NCBI GenBank assembly: GCA_046351135.1
Contig: JAXLZA010000003.1
Span: 372,001-436,000, forward strand
Direction of reading: 5' to 3'
Length of the DNA stretch: 64,000 bases
Origin: UBA4427 sp046351135
GTDB lineage: Bacteria > Myxococcota_A > UBA9160 > UBA4427
Notes under the pieces: generated by a model
What the model was told of the DNA's origin: nothing
The model's database searches: none
The model's input: the letters and a program-made list of their open reading frames with translations, nothing else
Program-made: the position numbers and the translations under genes
Part shown: positions 8,091-17,025 of the stretch, one piece after another
Layout of the letters: each line of letters begins with the position of its first letter
Numbering within the stretch: position 1 is the stretch's first letter

Positions 8091-8990
8091 ATGTCCGCCA
8101 CCGACGTGAAGACGACCACCGCCGCGTCCGTCGCGCCGATCCCGCGCGACCTGGCCGAGCGCGTCCTCGCGCGCCTCGGCTTCGCGAGCCGCCCGGCCCC
8201 CGATCGTGCGGGGCTCGCGGCGCTCTACGCGGCGTGGTGCAGCCTCGTCCCCTTCGACAACGTCCGCAAGCTGATCGCCCTGCGCGCCGGGGAGACCGGC
8301 CCGCTGCCCGGCGACGACCCGCGTCGCTTCCTCGAGGACTGGCTCCGGGACGGCGCCGGCGGGACCTGCTGGGCGATGCACGGCGCCTGGACCGAGCTCC
8401 TCGTCGCGTGCGGCTTCCGCGCGCGCCGCGGCCTCGCGACGATGCTCGTCGCGCCGGACATCCCGCCGAACCACGCCACGACGAGCGTCGCCCTCGACGA
8501 CCGCACGCTGCTCGTCGACGCGTGCATCCAGCACGGCGAGCCCCTCCCGCTCGAGGCGGCGCAGGCGACCGCGATCGACCATCCCGCCTACGGGGTCACC
8601 GCCCGCCCCGACGCTGGACGCTGGATCGTCCGCTGGCGCTCCCCCTTCGCGCCGGGCGGCATGGACTGCCGGATCGAATCCCTCGAGAGCGACGCCGCGA
8701 CCTACCGCGCCTATCACGAGGGGACGCGCGGCTGGAGCCCCTTCAACTACGAGCTCTTCGTCCGCACGCCGCGCACGGGGGGCATGCTGCTCGCCGTGCG
8801 CGGCGAGCGCATCGCGATCGACGCCGCGGGTCGCGAGTCGCGCGCACGCCTCGCCGGAGAGGAGCGCGTGCGCTTCCTCGTCGAGGAGGTGGGTCTCGCC
8901 GAATCCCTCGCCCGGCGCCTGCCCGAAGACGTCCCGACCCCGCCGCCGCCGGGCAGCGAGACGGCGCGGCGGGCGGGAGCCGCTCGATGA
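8091..8990 (+). CDS. Arylamine N-acetyltransferase family protein
   Basis: A 299-residue protein of the arylamine N-acetyltransferase (NAT) fold, which transfers acyl groups from CoA to amines through a Cys-His-Asp triad. The triad can be read as Cys93 (GGTCWAMHGAW), His128 (PNHATTSV) and Asp143 (LLVDA). The segment around Cys93 differs from typical NATs (RGGxCxExN), so it is a divergent member and may act on another amine or as an acyl-transfer step in biosynthesis. GGGAG lies upstream of the ATG. Its stop overlaps the start of the threonine ammonia-lyase gene (ATGA), so the two are coupled. Confidence 0.65.
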   Translation: MSATDVKTTTAASVAPIPRDLAERVLARLGFASRPAPDRAGLAALYAAWCSLVPFDNVRKLIALRAGETGPLPGDDPRRFLEDWLRDGAGGTCWAMHGAWTELLVACGFRARRGLATMLVAPDIPPNHATTSVALDDRTLLVDACIQHGEPLPLEAAQATAIDHPAYGVTARPDAGRWIVRWRSPFAPGGMDCRIESLESDAATYRAYHEGTRGWSPFNYELFVRTPRTGGMLLAVRGERIAIDAAGRESRARLAGEERVRFLVEEVGLAESLARRLPEDVPTPPPPGSETARRAGAAR

Positions 8991-10204
8991 CCGACGCCCG
9001 CGCGACCGCCTCCCCCACCCGCGCCGACGTCCTCGCCGCCGCCTCGCGGATCGCGGGCGCCGTCGTCCGCACGCCCTGCCTCGAGTCGCGCACGCTCTCC
9101 GAGATCACGGGCGCCCGCGTCTTCGTGAAGTTCGAGAACCTCCAGTTCACGGCCTCCTTCAAGGAGCGGGGCGCCCTCGCGAAGCTGCTGACGCTCTCCG
9201 ACGAGGAGCGCGCCCGCGGCGTCGTCGCGATGTCCGCGGGCAACCACGCGCAGGCCGTCGCCCACCACGCGACCCGCCTCGGCATCCGCTCGACGATCGT
9301 CATGCCGATCTACACCCCGAACGTGAAGGTCGAGCACACCCAGCGTCTCGGGGCCGAGGTCGTGCTCCACGGTGAGGACCTGAACGCCGCGAGCGACCGC
9401 GCCTTCGCCCTCGCCCGGGAGCGCGGTCTCACCTTCGTCCATCCCTACGACGACCCCGCCGTGATCGCCGGCCAGGGCACCGTCGCCCTCGAGATGCTCG
9501 AGGACCAGCCCGAGCTCGAGGCCCTCGTGATCCCGGTGGGCGGCGGCGGGCTCGCCGCCGGCTGTGCCCTCGTCGCAGGCGACGTCGCCGTCTACGGCGT
9601 CGAGCCCGAGCGCTTCCCGTCGATGAAGCAGGCGCTCGCCGGTGAGCCCATCGCCTGCGGCCGCGACACGATCGCCGAGGGCATCGCCGTCAAGCGACCG
9701 GGGGAGCGCACGCGGGAGATCCTGCGGAGCCGGCTTCGGGCGATGCTGCTCGTGAGCGAGATCGACCTCGAGGAGGCGGTGCTCGCGCTGCTCGAGATCG
9801 AGAAGACGGTGGCCGAGGGGGCGGGCGCCGCGGCGCTCGCGGCGGTCATGCGGCATCGGGCGCTCTTCGCCGGGCGGCGGGTCGGCGTCGTGCTGTCGGG
9901 CGGGAACATCGACCTGCTCGTGCTCGCGTCGGTGATCGAGCGGGGGCTCGCGCGGTCGCGGCGGCTGGTGCGGCTGCGCATCCAGCTACCGGATCAGCCG
10001 GGCGCCCTCGCCCACGTCGCGCGGATCGTCGCCGACAGCCGCGCCAACGTCATCGAGATCCACCACGAGCGCGCCTTCGGCCGCGTGCCGCTCAAGGAGG
10101 CGCAGGTCGAGCTCGTCGTGTCGACGCGCGGCAGCGATCACGTCCGCGCGCTCTGCGAGGCGCTGCGTGCCGGGGGCTGCGAGGCCGCGCTGCCGGACCT
10201 CTAG
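8987..10204 (+). CDS. ilvA: Threonine ammonia-lyase with C-terminal ACT domain
   Basis: A 405-residue fold-type II PLP enzyme that deaminates threonine (or serine) to 2-oxobutyrate. The PLP lysine is Lys59 in TASFKERGAL, the phosphate-binding glycine loop is PVGGGGLAAG, and SGGNID closes the core. Residues about 330-405 form a single ACT domain (LPDQPGALAHVARI), as in catabolic or short biosynthetic threonine deaminases. Serine/threonine racemase-like activity cannot be excluded. It is coupled by a 4-bp overlap to the NAT-like gene. The last codons and stop are followed by two more imperfect copies of the same 15-bp unit. Confidence 0.85.
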   Translation: MTDARATASPTRADVLAAASRIAGAVVRTPCLESRTLSEITGARVFVKFENLQFTASFKERGALAKLLTLSDEERARGVVAMSAGNHAQAVAHHATRLGIRSTIVMPIYTPNVKVEHTQRLGAEVVLHGEDLNAASDRAFALARERGLTFVHPYDDPAVIAGQGTVALEMLEDQPELEALVIPVGGGGLAAGCALVAGDVAVYGVEPERFPSMKQALAGEPIACGRDTIAEGIAVKRPGERTREILRSRLRAMLLVSEIDLEEAVLALLEIEKTVAEGAGAAALAAVMRHRALFAGRRVGVVLSGGNIDLLVLASVIERGLARSRRLVRLRIQLPDQPGALAHVARIVADSRANVIEIHHERAFGRVPLKEAQVELVVSTRGSDHVRALCEALRAGGCEAALPDL

Positions 10205-10234
10205 CCGCCGGACTTCTCGCCGTCGGATCTCTAG
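10190..10234. repeat. Three tandem 15-bp repeats at a convergent gene junction
   Basis: Units 10190-10204, 10205-10219 and 10220-10234 share the pattern CYGYCGGAYYTCTMG. The first contains the threonine ammonia-lyase stop; the third contains the arylsulfatase stop on the other strand and an in-frame TAG for the first gene. This looks like duplication of the last codons. Confidence 0.7.
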
Positions 10235-12609
10235 CCGTCGAGACGGACGTCGACGCGATGGAGCTCGCCGTCGAAGCGGCCGCCGCGCGGATACTCGTCG
10301 GTGACGGGCGTGTCGGCGTCGAAGCCGATGTCGAGGGTGTCGGTCATCTCCGGCAGCTTCGAGATCGTCCGCGCGACGCGGCCGCGGCCGATCTCCTCAC
10401 CGTCGACCAGGATGCGCAGCTCGCCGCCGGCGTTCGGGCCCCCGTCCGAGACGAACTGATAGGTCAGGATCGACTTCCCGGCCGGGAGCGCCCGGCCGGC
10501 CGCGACCCGCGACTGATCGCCCGGGAGCTGCGAGGCCGCCATCGTCGCGACGGGGACCCCGTCCTTCACGAAGAAGCTCCAGCCGCCGAAGCGGCTGCCC
10601 AGCGCGAGGACGACGCCGCCGACGCCGGGCTTCGCGGCGCGCGTGTCGAGCTCGGCCGTGATCGTGAAGGAGCGATTCAGGATCGGTGCCGCGCGCACGC
10701 TCGGCACGCTCACCCCGGCGCCCCAGTAGGTGTAGGTCTGGCGCCGGGGGAGCTGGCTCGCGGCCGCCAGGAAGCGCTCCATCGTCAATCGATTGTCGAG
10801 GGGCAGGACCTGGTTGCGCTTTGCCTCGGCGTCGAAGAGCGCCTTCAGCTCGGCGAGCTTCGCCGGCTCCTTTGCGGCGAGATCCCTCGCCTGGGAGAAG
10901 TCACGACGCAGGTCGTAGAGCTCCCAGGCGTACTCGCTCGGCAGGGTCGTCTCCCGGCGCGGGGACCACGGCTCCGACGCCGGCGTCGTGCTCGCGAGCC
11001 AGCCATCGTGGTAGATCGCGCGGTTGCCCATCATCTCGAAGTACTGCGTGCGGTGGCGCTCGGGAGCATTCGGCGCGTCGAAGGTATAGACGAGGCTCTC
11101 GCCGTCGACGGGCTGCTGAGCGACGCCGTTCACGACGTCGGGGGCGGCGATGCCGGTCGCCTCGAGGATCGTCGGCGCGATGTCGATCAGATGGCTGAAC
11201 TGCGAGCGGATGCCGGGGCGCTTCACGCGCGCGGGCCAGGAGAGGACCATGCCGTTGCGCGTCCCGCCGAGATGCGAGGCGTAGGACTTGCTGAGGCGCA
11301 GCGGTGCGTTCGTCGCCCACGCCCAGCCGAAGCCCCAGTTGCCGGCCGTCGAGGGACCACCGATCGCGTCGAGGCTCTCGAGCAGGACCTGCTCGGTCTC
11401 CTTCGTCCCGTTCGCGAAGTTCGACATCGGGTTCATGCTGCCCTGCCGGCCCGCCTCCGCGGAGGCGCCGTTGTCGCCCTCGATGAAGACGACGAGCGTG
11501 TTCTCGGCGATGCCCATCCGCTCGAGCTCGTCGAGCAGGCGACCGAACTGGTGGTCCTGATGGGCGAGCATGCCCGCGTAGACCTCCATGAAGCGGGCGT
11601 GGATGCGCTGCTGCTCGGGCGTGAGGTCCTTCCAGGCGGGGATGCCGTCGGGGCGCGGCGTGTCGACGGTGTCGCGCGGGACGATGCCCTTCTTCTTCTG
11701 GCGCGCGACGGTCTCCGCGCGGACGCGGTCGTAGCCCTGATCGAAGCGACCGCGGAACTTCGCGATCCAGTCGGCGGGGGCCTGCAGCGGCGCATGGGCC
11801 GTCCCGGTCGCGTAGTAGAGGAAGAAGGGCTTCTCCGGCGCCACCGACTTCTGGTTGCGCAGCCAGAGGATCGCGTCGTCGGCGAGCGCCTCGTCGAGGA
11901 CCCCGTGCTCGAGCGTCGGAATCGGCGTGATGCCGCGGTAGAGCGCCGGCGTGAACTGATTGGTCTCGGCGGCCATGAAGCCGTAGAAGTATTCGAAGCC
12001 GAGGCCGGTCGGCCAGAGATCGAAGGGGCCCGCGGCGGAGACGTGGTGCTCGGGCGCGTTGTGATGCTTCCCGAACATCGCGGTGTTGTAACCGTTCTGG
12101 CGCAGGACCTCGGCGATCGTCGCGGCGCTCTTCGGGAGCAGGTTGTCGTAGCCGGGGAAGCCGGTCGTCAGGTTCGCGACGATGCCGTTGTGGACCGCGT
12201 GATGGTTGCGGCCCGTGAGCAGCGCGGCGCGCGTCGGCGAGCACATCGCCGTCGTGTGGAAGCGGTTGTAGGTCAGGCCCCGGGCGGCGAGGCGCTCGAG
12301 GTTCGGCGTCGGGATCGGTCCGCCGAAGGCACTCGAGGCCGCGAATCCGACGTCGTCGGTCAGGACGACGACGACGTTCGGTGCACCGGCCGGCGCGGTC
12401 ACCGGCTCCGCGAAGGCCGCCGTCGAGTCCGCGTACGTCGTGCCGATCTTCCCCGCGAAGGGCACGGGCGGCTTCGGCAGCACGTTCGGCGATTGCGCCG
12501 AAGCGGACACGGCGAAGAGCGCCCCCGCCGCCGAGGCGACGAGGCGGAGCCGGTGCGCGAGTCGGCGGGAGGGATTCGATCGAAGCCACGAAGCGGGTCG
12601 GGTGTGCAT
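10231..12609 (-). CDS. Exported arylsulfatase (formylglycine type)
   Basis: A 792-residue type I sulfatase that would hydrolyse sulfate esters outside the cytoplasm. Residues 1-39 are a signal peptide (ending SASAQ). The metal ligands Asp85-Asp86 (LTDDVG) and the catalytic motif CSPTRAALLTGR starting at Cys123 are intact; this Cys is converted to formylglycine by a maturase not present here. EGDNGAS supplies the later metal ligands. The C-terminal 150 residues add a beta-rich module, making it longer than a core sulfatase (about 500-550). There is no Shine-Dalgarno; a TAGCGT box lies six bases before the ATG. It diverges from a Tat-exported dimethylformamidase-like gene. Confidence 0.88.
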   Translation of the reverse strand: MHTRPASWLRSNPSRRLAHRLRLVASAAGALFAVSASAQSPNVLPKPPVPFAGKIGTTYADSTAAFAEPVTAPAGAPNVVVVLTDDVGFAASSAFGGPIPTPNLERLAARGLTYNRFHTTAMCSPTRAALLTGRNHHAVHNGIVANLTTGFPGYDNLLPKSAATIAEVLRQNGYNTAMFGKHHNAPEHHVSAAGPFDLWPTGLGFEYFYGFMAAETNQFTPALYRGITPIPTLEHGVLDEALADDAILWLRNQKSVAPEKPFFLYYATGTAHAPLQAPADWIAKFRGRFDQGYDRVRAETVARQKKKGIVPRDTVDTPRPDGIPAWKDLTPEQQRIHARFMEVYAGMLAHQDHQFGRLLDELERMGIAENTLVVFIEGDNGASAEAGRQGSMNPMSNFANGTKETEQVLLESLDAIGGPSTAGNWGFGWAWATNAPLRLSKSYASHLGGTRNGMVLSWPARVKRPGIRSQFSHLIDIAPTILEATGIAAPDVVNGVAQQPVDGESLVYTFDAPNAPERHRTQYFEMMGNRAIYHDGWLASTTPASEPWSPRRETTLPSEYAWELYDLRRDFSQARDLAAKEPAKLAELKALFDAEAKRNQVLPLDNRLTMERFLAAASQLPRRQTYTYWGAGVSVPSVRAAPILNRSFTITAELDTRAAKPGVGGVVLALGSRFGGWSFFVKDGVPVATMAASQLPGDQSRVAAGRALPAGKSILTYQFVSDGGPNAGGELRILVDGEEIGRGRVARTISKLPEMTDTLDIGFDADTPVTDEYPRGGRFDGELHRVDVRLDG

Positions 12610-12615
12610 GCTTCG

Positions 12616-12621
12616 ACGCTA
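12616..12621 (-). promoter_or_regulatory. Candidate -10 box (TAGCGT) of a leaderless arylsulfatase transcript
   Basis: On the minus strand TAGCGT is followed by CGAAGC and then the ATG. The same TAGCGTCG followed by 3-4 bases and CATG occurs at 17935 and 47549. No Shine-Dalgarno is available, so initiation at or near the ATG is inferred. Confidence 0.45.
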
Positions 12622-12798
12622 GCAAGCCCGAGCCGGCCGGTCCGACCGAAGCCGTCGCGAAATCGGCGCAGTGCCCCGCGCGGTTGCCGGCGCATTGCCG
12701 GTTCGGGGAGATCGGATGCGCGGTGACGAACGCGATTCAGATCGCTCGATCGCGCGTCGATCAGGCATTCGCGGCGTCGGAAACCCCTGTAGCTGGTC

Positions 12799-12804
12799 TA
12801 GAAT
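12799..12804 (+). promoter_or_regulatory. Candidate -10 box (TAGAAT)
   Basis: TAGAAT (five of six to the consensus) lies 29 bases before the GTG start at 12834. The same hexamer occurs upstream of the genes at 35853 (minus) and 44183 (minus). No convincing -35. Confidence 0.4.
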
Positions 12805-12833
12805 GGGGCTCCGCGCCCGCCGAGGATGCTCCC

Positions 12834-14357
12834 GTGACCCGCGCTCCCGCTCGCAGGTCCCCGTTGCGGACCGATCGAACTCCGTCTTCCGCTTCCGCCT
12901 GGACGCGCCGGGACTTCCTCCGCTCTTCGTTCGGCGCCGCCGGCACGATGCTGCTCCCGTACTACAGCTGTCAGTTCGGCGGCATCTGGGGCGTCCAGTA
13001 CGAGGGCCTCTACACCGATCGCTTCACCTATCGCCCCGGTGACACGATCAACGTCCACTGCTCCCTGAGGAGCGGTGAGCGCATCCCGATCATGTTCGTC
13101 CGGATCGACGTGCGCCCCGAGGAGGTCCCGCTGTGGCTCTGGGCGACGCCCCAGAACTTCGGGAACCCGACGCCCGGGCCGGAGGGGGCGCTCTTCCTGG
13201 TCTCGGTGTCGGTGCCGGCGGAGGCGCTCGATCCCGGCGTCTACAAGGTGTCCATGCCTGCCGAGGCGATGTCCCCGGAGAATCGCCTGAACGTCGGCAA
13301 CGGCTTCCCGTCGGACAACTCGGTCGCCTTCTTCGTCGTGACGCCCGCCGTGGCGGGCAGCTCGAGCCGGATCCTCTGGGTCCACGACTCCCTGACCGGG
13401 GTCGCCTACGGCGGCTTCGGGGATCGATCGATCTATCCGTCGGCGAACGGCAGCGATCGGGTCGTGAGCTACCTGCGACCGGGGCTCGATCGCGCCGCGA
13501 CCTGGAGCCACGGCAACCTGCCGTTCCTGCGCAGCCACGGATACGAGTTCGAGTTCGCCGACCTCGTCGACCTCGCCACCGCGCCGGCCGGCTTCCTCGA
13601 CGCCTACGACCTCGTCTGCTGCGTCGGACAGTTCGAGTACATGCCCAACGAGGTGATGAGCCACCTCGCCGCGTTCCAGAGCGGGGGCGGCAATCTCTTC
13701 GTCGCCTCCCACGAGTTCGGCATCTTCCGCGTCCGCCTCGATCCGATGGTCGGCTCGATGACGACCTACAAGTGGGACGACGTCAAGGAAGACCCCTACT
13801 GGACGAGCGGTGACGAATCGCTCCTCCCCCGCGTGGCGGGCCTCGGGATGCGCGCGCCGGCCATCCCCTTCGAGACCGAGCTGATCGGGCAGACCGTCTG
13901 GCCCGCCCAGCGCATCTCGATCGGCGAGTCCGTTTCGCTTCCCGTCTACAACCTCGACGAGGCGGGCTGGATCGTCGAGGGGACGGGGATCGGGCCCGGG
14001 GATGCCTTCCCCGGTGCGATTAGCGAGTACGTCTCGGGGCTCTGCCTCGACTGGTCCGGGGGCGTGCCGACCCCGCTGCTGGCGGACGAGATGCGGCTGC
14101 CCGAAGGCCTCGTCGTCTGGGGCGCGCGCCCGAGCCCGAGCGGCGTCGACTGGCGGGCGGTGCCGGGGACGCCGAGCTCGGACTGGCCGACGCTCAATGC
14201 GGGCCACGGGACGGCCACCTGGCAGCAGCGCAGCAACGGCGCCCAGGTCGTCACGTTGCCGAGCCCGACGATGTGCGAGTGGACCGTCGGGGTGGGCTAT
14301 CCGGCCTACGACCGGATGCTGCTCAACATCTTCGCGAGATTGTCGGTCCGGGCCTAG
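12834..14357 (+). CDS. Tat-exported N,N-dimethylformamidase beta-subunit-like protein
   Basis: A 507-residue exported protein. The twin-arginine signal WTRRDFLRSSFGAAG lies near residues 23-37. The body, with SRILWVHDSLTGVAYGG, a long alpha/beta region (DAYDLVCCVGQFEYMPNEV; GGGNLFVASHEFG) and no known hydrolase motif, resembles the C-terminal region of the dimethylformamidase large subunit. In that family this region has a glutamine-amidotransferase-like fold of unclear role. I chose the GTG start because GAGG lies eight bases upstream and it leaves the Tat signal near the N-terminus; no in-frame ATG fits better. It diverges from the arylsulfatase and may act on the same exported substrate. 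Function is inferred only at family level. Confidence 0.6.
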   Translation: MTRAPARRSPLRTDRTPSSASAWTRRDFLRSSFGAAGTMLLPYYSCQFGGIWGVQYEGLYTDRFTYRPGDTINVHCSLRSGERIPIMFVRIDVRPEEVPLWLWATPQNFGNPTPGPEGALFLVSVSVPAEALDPGVYKVSMPAEAMSPENRLNVGNGFPSDNSVAFFVVTPAVAGSSSRILWVHDSLTGVAYGGFGDRSIYPSANGSDRVVSYLRPGLDRAATWSHGNLPFLRSHGYEFEFADLVDLATAPAGFLDAYDLVCCVGQFEYMPNEVMSHLAAFQSGGGNLFVASHEFGIFRVRLDPMVGSMTTYKWDDVKEDPYWTSGDESLLPRVAGLGMRAPAIPFETELIGQTVWPAQRISIGESVSLPVYNLDEAGWIVEGTGIGPGDAFPGAISEYVSGLCLDWSGGVPTPLLADEMRLPEGLVVWGARPSPSGVDWRAVPGTPSSDWPTLNAGHGTATWQQRSNGAQVVTLPSPTMCEWTVGVGYPAYDRMLLNIFARLSVRA

Positions 14358-14381
14358 CGCCTCGGACTTCGTCGCCGAGCG

Positions 14382-14427
14382 GCGAGCCCGGCTCCCCTGC
14401 CCTCGTCGGGAGGGGAGCCGGGCTCGC
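14382..14427. terminator. Bidirectional hairpin terminator
   Basis: A perfect 17-bp inverted repeat (14382-14398 with 14411-14427) and a 12-base loop sit exactly between two convergent stop codons (14357 plus, 14483 minus). No T tract flanks it. Confidence 0.75.
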
Positions 14428-14482
14428 GCTGCGACTCACGATCGGGTGCCCGAGCACGCACCCGATCCCACCGGCCCGCCGA

Positions 14483-15811
14483 CTAGCGTCGGCGGCGGGC
14501 GATGCCGACGAGCGCGCCGGCGCCGATCAGCAGACCGACCGCACCGGCCGGCTCGGGAACCTGCAGCCGCATGCGGAGGCTCGTCACGCGATTGAAGACG
14601 TTCCCGCTCGCGGGATCGACGGTGAGCGCGCCGCCGAGCAGCACGAGGTTGCGCACCGTTCCCACGACCGAGTCGTCCCCCATGCGGGTGAAGAAGAAGC
14701 CCTGCGCGGCGGTCAGGAACACGCGATGGGGATTGAAGGGCGTGCCGAGGGCCGTCGTCTCGTTCGAGAACGGGAAGTCGTCCGAGCCCGAGATCGTGCC
14801 CGTCGTCATCCGGAAGCCCCAGCCCTGGCCGGGGATCGCGCCGTTCGGGTCGGTGCCGCAGTTGTTGCCCGGGACGACGATCGGGTTGAAGGGACCGATC
14901 GCCGGCGGGACGCCCAGGTAGACCTGGCCGACGGTGCCGACGCCGTTCGCGCAGCCGAAGGTCGCCTCGACCGCGCCGTTGCCGTTCAGACGGGCGAAGA
15001 GCCGGGGACCCGGGGTCCCGGGGTTGGGCGTGAACTCGAAGTTGTTCCGACCACCGGTCCAGGGGAAGTTGTTCTTGACCTGGAAGTCCCGGATGGCCTG
15101 GGCGTTGTTCGCCATCGGCGTCGACGGCTGGACCGGAACGCGCCAGACGGTCTGGCGGAAGTTGCGGAGCAGGCCCAGGGTCCCGCCGTAGTGCGGCGCA
15201 CCGGGATCATTGCTGATCCGGATGATGCCGCGGCGATTGCCGGCGCCCGGGTTGCCGTAGCTCGTGCAGTTCCAGTTGCCGACCTTGTTGTTGACCGTAC
15301 CGGGAGCCGGGTTCCCCGGGTTGTGGGCCAGCGGCGCACACCAGCTGATCGCGGTGCCCGCGCCGTTGTTGACGCAGCCGGGACCGGGACAGAACGCGAG
15401 GGCGCCGGCGCCGTTCATGAAGGTCGCGGCCTGCTGGACGTCCATGTTGGTTCGCGTGACCTGGCCGACGTTCGGGAAGGCCGGGAAGTCGCGGAACGAG
15501 CCGCCGACGAAGTTCATCCGGTTCGCCGGGAGCGTCACCTTGCGCCCGATGAACGTGCCCGCCGTCGCGCCCGCGACCTGGACCGTCGCGAAGCCGGCCG
15601 TCGGCGGATAGATGCCCTGCTTTTTGCCGAGGACGGCCGGACCGCTCTCGAAGAGATTCGGGGCCTGCACCGACGGCGCCTGGACGCCCAGCGATCCCGT
15701 CATGTTGCGCGTCGCGGCCCCGGCCGCGACCGAGCCGATCAGGAGCGCGATCGCTCCCGCGGCCACGACGCCATCGAACATCCGATTCCGACCCGATCTG
15801 CGCTGAATCAT
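14483..15811 (-). CDS. Exported PEP-CTERM protein, Asn/Gly/Pro-rich
   Basis: A 442-residue exported protein of unknown function. The signal peptide covers about residues 1-33 (GSVAAGAAT). The end is a clear PEP-CTERM signal: VPEPAG, hydrophobic AVGLLIGAGALVGIA, then RRRR. The body is rich in Asn, Gly and Pro, with many short beta-like segments and cysteines (FCPGPGCVNN, WNCTSYGNPG, NNCGTDPNG), suggesting a disulfide-stabilised surface or matrix protein. A G-rich stretch and AAGAG precede the ATG. It stands alone, with a 338-bp control region upstream and a strong terminator downstream. Confidence 0.8.
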   Translation of the reverse strand: MIQRRSGRNRMFDGVVAAGAIALLIGSVAAGAATRNMTGSLGVQAPSVQAPNLFESGPAVLGKKQGIYPPTAGFATVQVAGATAGTFIGRKVTLPANRMNFVGGSFRDFPAFPNVGQVTRTNMDVQQAATFMNGAGALAFCPGPGCVNNGAGTAISWCAPLAHNPGNPAPGTVNNKVGNWNCTSYGNPGAGNRRGIIRISNDPGAPHYGGTLGLLRNFRQTVWRVPVQPSTPMANNAQAIRDFQVKNNFPWTGGRNNFEFTPNPGTPGPRLFARLNGNGAVEATFGCANGVGTVGQVYLGVPPAIGPFNPIVVPGNNCGTDPNGAIPGQGWGFRMTTGTISGSDDFPFSNETTALGTPFNPHRVFLTAAQGFFFTRMGDDSVVGTVRNLVLLGGALTVDPASGNVFNRVTSLRMRLQVPEPAGAVGLLIGAGALVGIARRRR

Positions 15812-16149
15812 GCTCTTCTACCCCCTGCTCTGCGATCGATCCAGTCGCGCCTCAACGCATGCATCCCGCTCCGCCAGCCCGGCGCAGCGAGAATCTTCAC
15901 GGCTCGAGTCGATCGAATGACTCGGCCACCCTACACCCGCGCTGCGAGGAAAGTCCATCAGTTTCTGGATCAAATGTTCGATCGATGCATTTTGACCACA
16001 TCAGCCCGACGATCAAGCCGCGGCATTCTGGCCAGGCCGAACCGGGACGTCGGGACACGGACGGCCCAGACCCGGCCAGGCTGGGCCGGGCTCCTGGCCA
16101 GACCGACCCGGGCTCGGCCGGCCGCCCGGGATCCGGTCTCGGTCCGGAG
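15812..16149. other. Gene-free control region upstream of the PEP-CTERM gene
   Basis: This 338-bp gap holds an unusually AT-rich patch at 15956-15994, a likely promoter zone for the minus-strand PEP-CTERM gene. An inverted repeat CGAGTC-N8-GACTCG lies at 15905-15924. A GC hairpin (16071-16077 with 16084-16090) just past the dioxygenase stop may end that transcript. I see no coding potential. Confidence 0.5.
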
Positions 16150-16977
16150 CTAGCGCGGCACGTCCCCGCGCAGGGTCGCGCGGGCCATGATCCGCCGCTC
16201 CGTGTAGTCGGGGACGGCGAGGTGCTGGACCGCTCGATTGTCCCAGAAGGCGATCGAGTCGGTCTCCCAGCGGAAGCGGCACTGGAACTGGGGCGAGTTG
16301 ATGTGCTCGCACAGGAAGCGCAGCAGGCTGTCGCTCTCCTTCTCGCTGAGCCCCTCGATCCGCTTCACCGCGACCGAGTAGACGTAGAGCGCCTTTCTCC
16401 CGCTGTGCGGATGGGTCCGCACGAGGGGATGCGAGACCGGCGGCCACTTCTCGAGGGCCTCGTGCAGGGAGAGCGAGCTCTTCCCGGCCTGGGCTGCGCG
16501 CACGAGATTGCCCGTGATGTCGTGGATCGCGCGCAGGCCGTCGACGAGCTGCTTGATCGGCGCCGACAGTGCCTCGTAGGCGGCGAACATGCTGGTGAAG
16601 CAGGTGTCGCCGCCGAGGGGCGGCAGCTGCACCGCGCGCAGGACGGAGCCCAGCGGCGGCTCGGGGATGAAGGTCGTGTCGGCGTGCCACTCGTCGGCGC
16701 CCTCGCCCTTCGGCGCCTTCTGGTCGAGCACGATGATCTCGGGATGATCGGGATGGGAGGGGCCGAAGGGGTGGACCATCAGCTCGCCGAAGCGGCGGGT
16801 GAAGGCGATCTGCTGCTCGAGGGTGATCGGCTGCTTGCGGAAGAAGAGGACGAGGTGCTGGTGGAGGGCGTCCTCGAGGGCGCGGATCGTCCGGTCCGGG
16901 AGGTCCTCCCGCAGATCGATGCCGGCGATCTCGGCGCCGATGCAGGTCGTCATCGGTCGGATCTCGAAATCGGCCAT
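16150..16977 (-). CDS. TauD/TfdA family Fe(II)/2-oxoglutarate dioxygenase
   Basis: A 275-residue dioxygenase, close in length to taurine dioxygenase. Iron ligands His98 and Asp100 (DEWHADTTF) and His252 (NRAVQHLAVPDY) are present, followed by the 2-oxoglutarate-anchoring Arg pair (ERRIMARAT). GAGGAG directly precedes the ATG. Only 48 bp separate it from the SDR gene upstream on the same strand, so oxygenase and dehydrogenase are probably one operon acting on a shared, unknown substrate. It is only distantly similar to the dioxygenase at 6965. Confidence 0.87.
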   Translation of the reverse strand: MADFEIRPMTTCIGAEIAGIDLREDLPDRTIRALEDALHQHLVLFFRKQPITLEQQIAFTRRFGELMVHPFGPSHPDHPEIIVLDQKAPKGEGADEWHADTTFIPEPPLGSVLRAVQLPPLGGDTCFTSMFAAYEALSAPIKQLVDGLRAIHDITGNLVRAAQAGKSSLSLHEALEKWPPVSHPLVRTHPHSGRKALYVYSVAVKRIEGLSEKESDSLLRFLCEHINSPQFQCRFRWETDSIAFWDNRAVQHLAVPDYTERRIMARATLRGDVPR

Positions 16978-17025
16978 CTCCTCGCCCTCCTTCCTCTCTC
17001 GCGCTCTCTCGCTGCTCGGCTCGGA

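Noticed and set aside
5303..8960. Very long open frame on the plus strand, in phase with the threonine ammonia-lyase
   Set aside because: It runs antisense to the alkyl-DHAP synthase and dioxygenase genes and in another frame through the NAT-like gene. Composition is Arg/Asp/Val/Leu shadow sequence typical of GC-rich DNA; only the part from 8987 is real.
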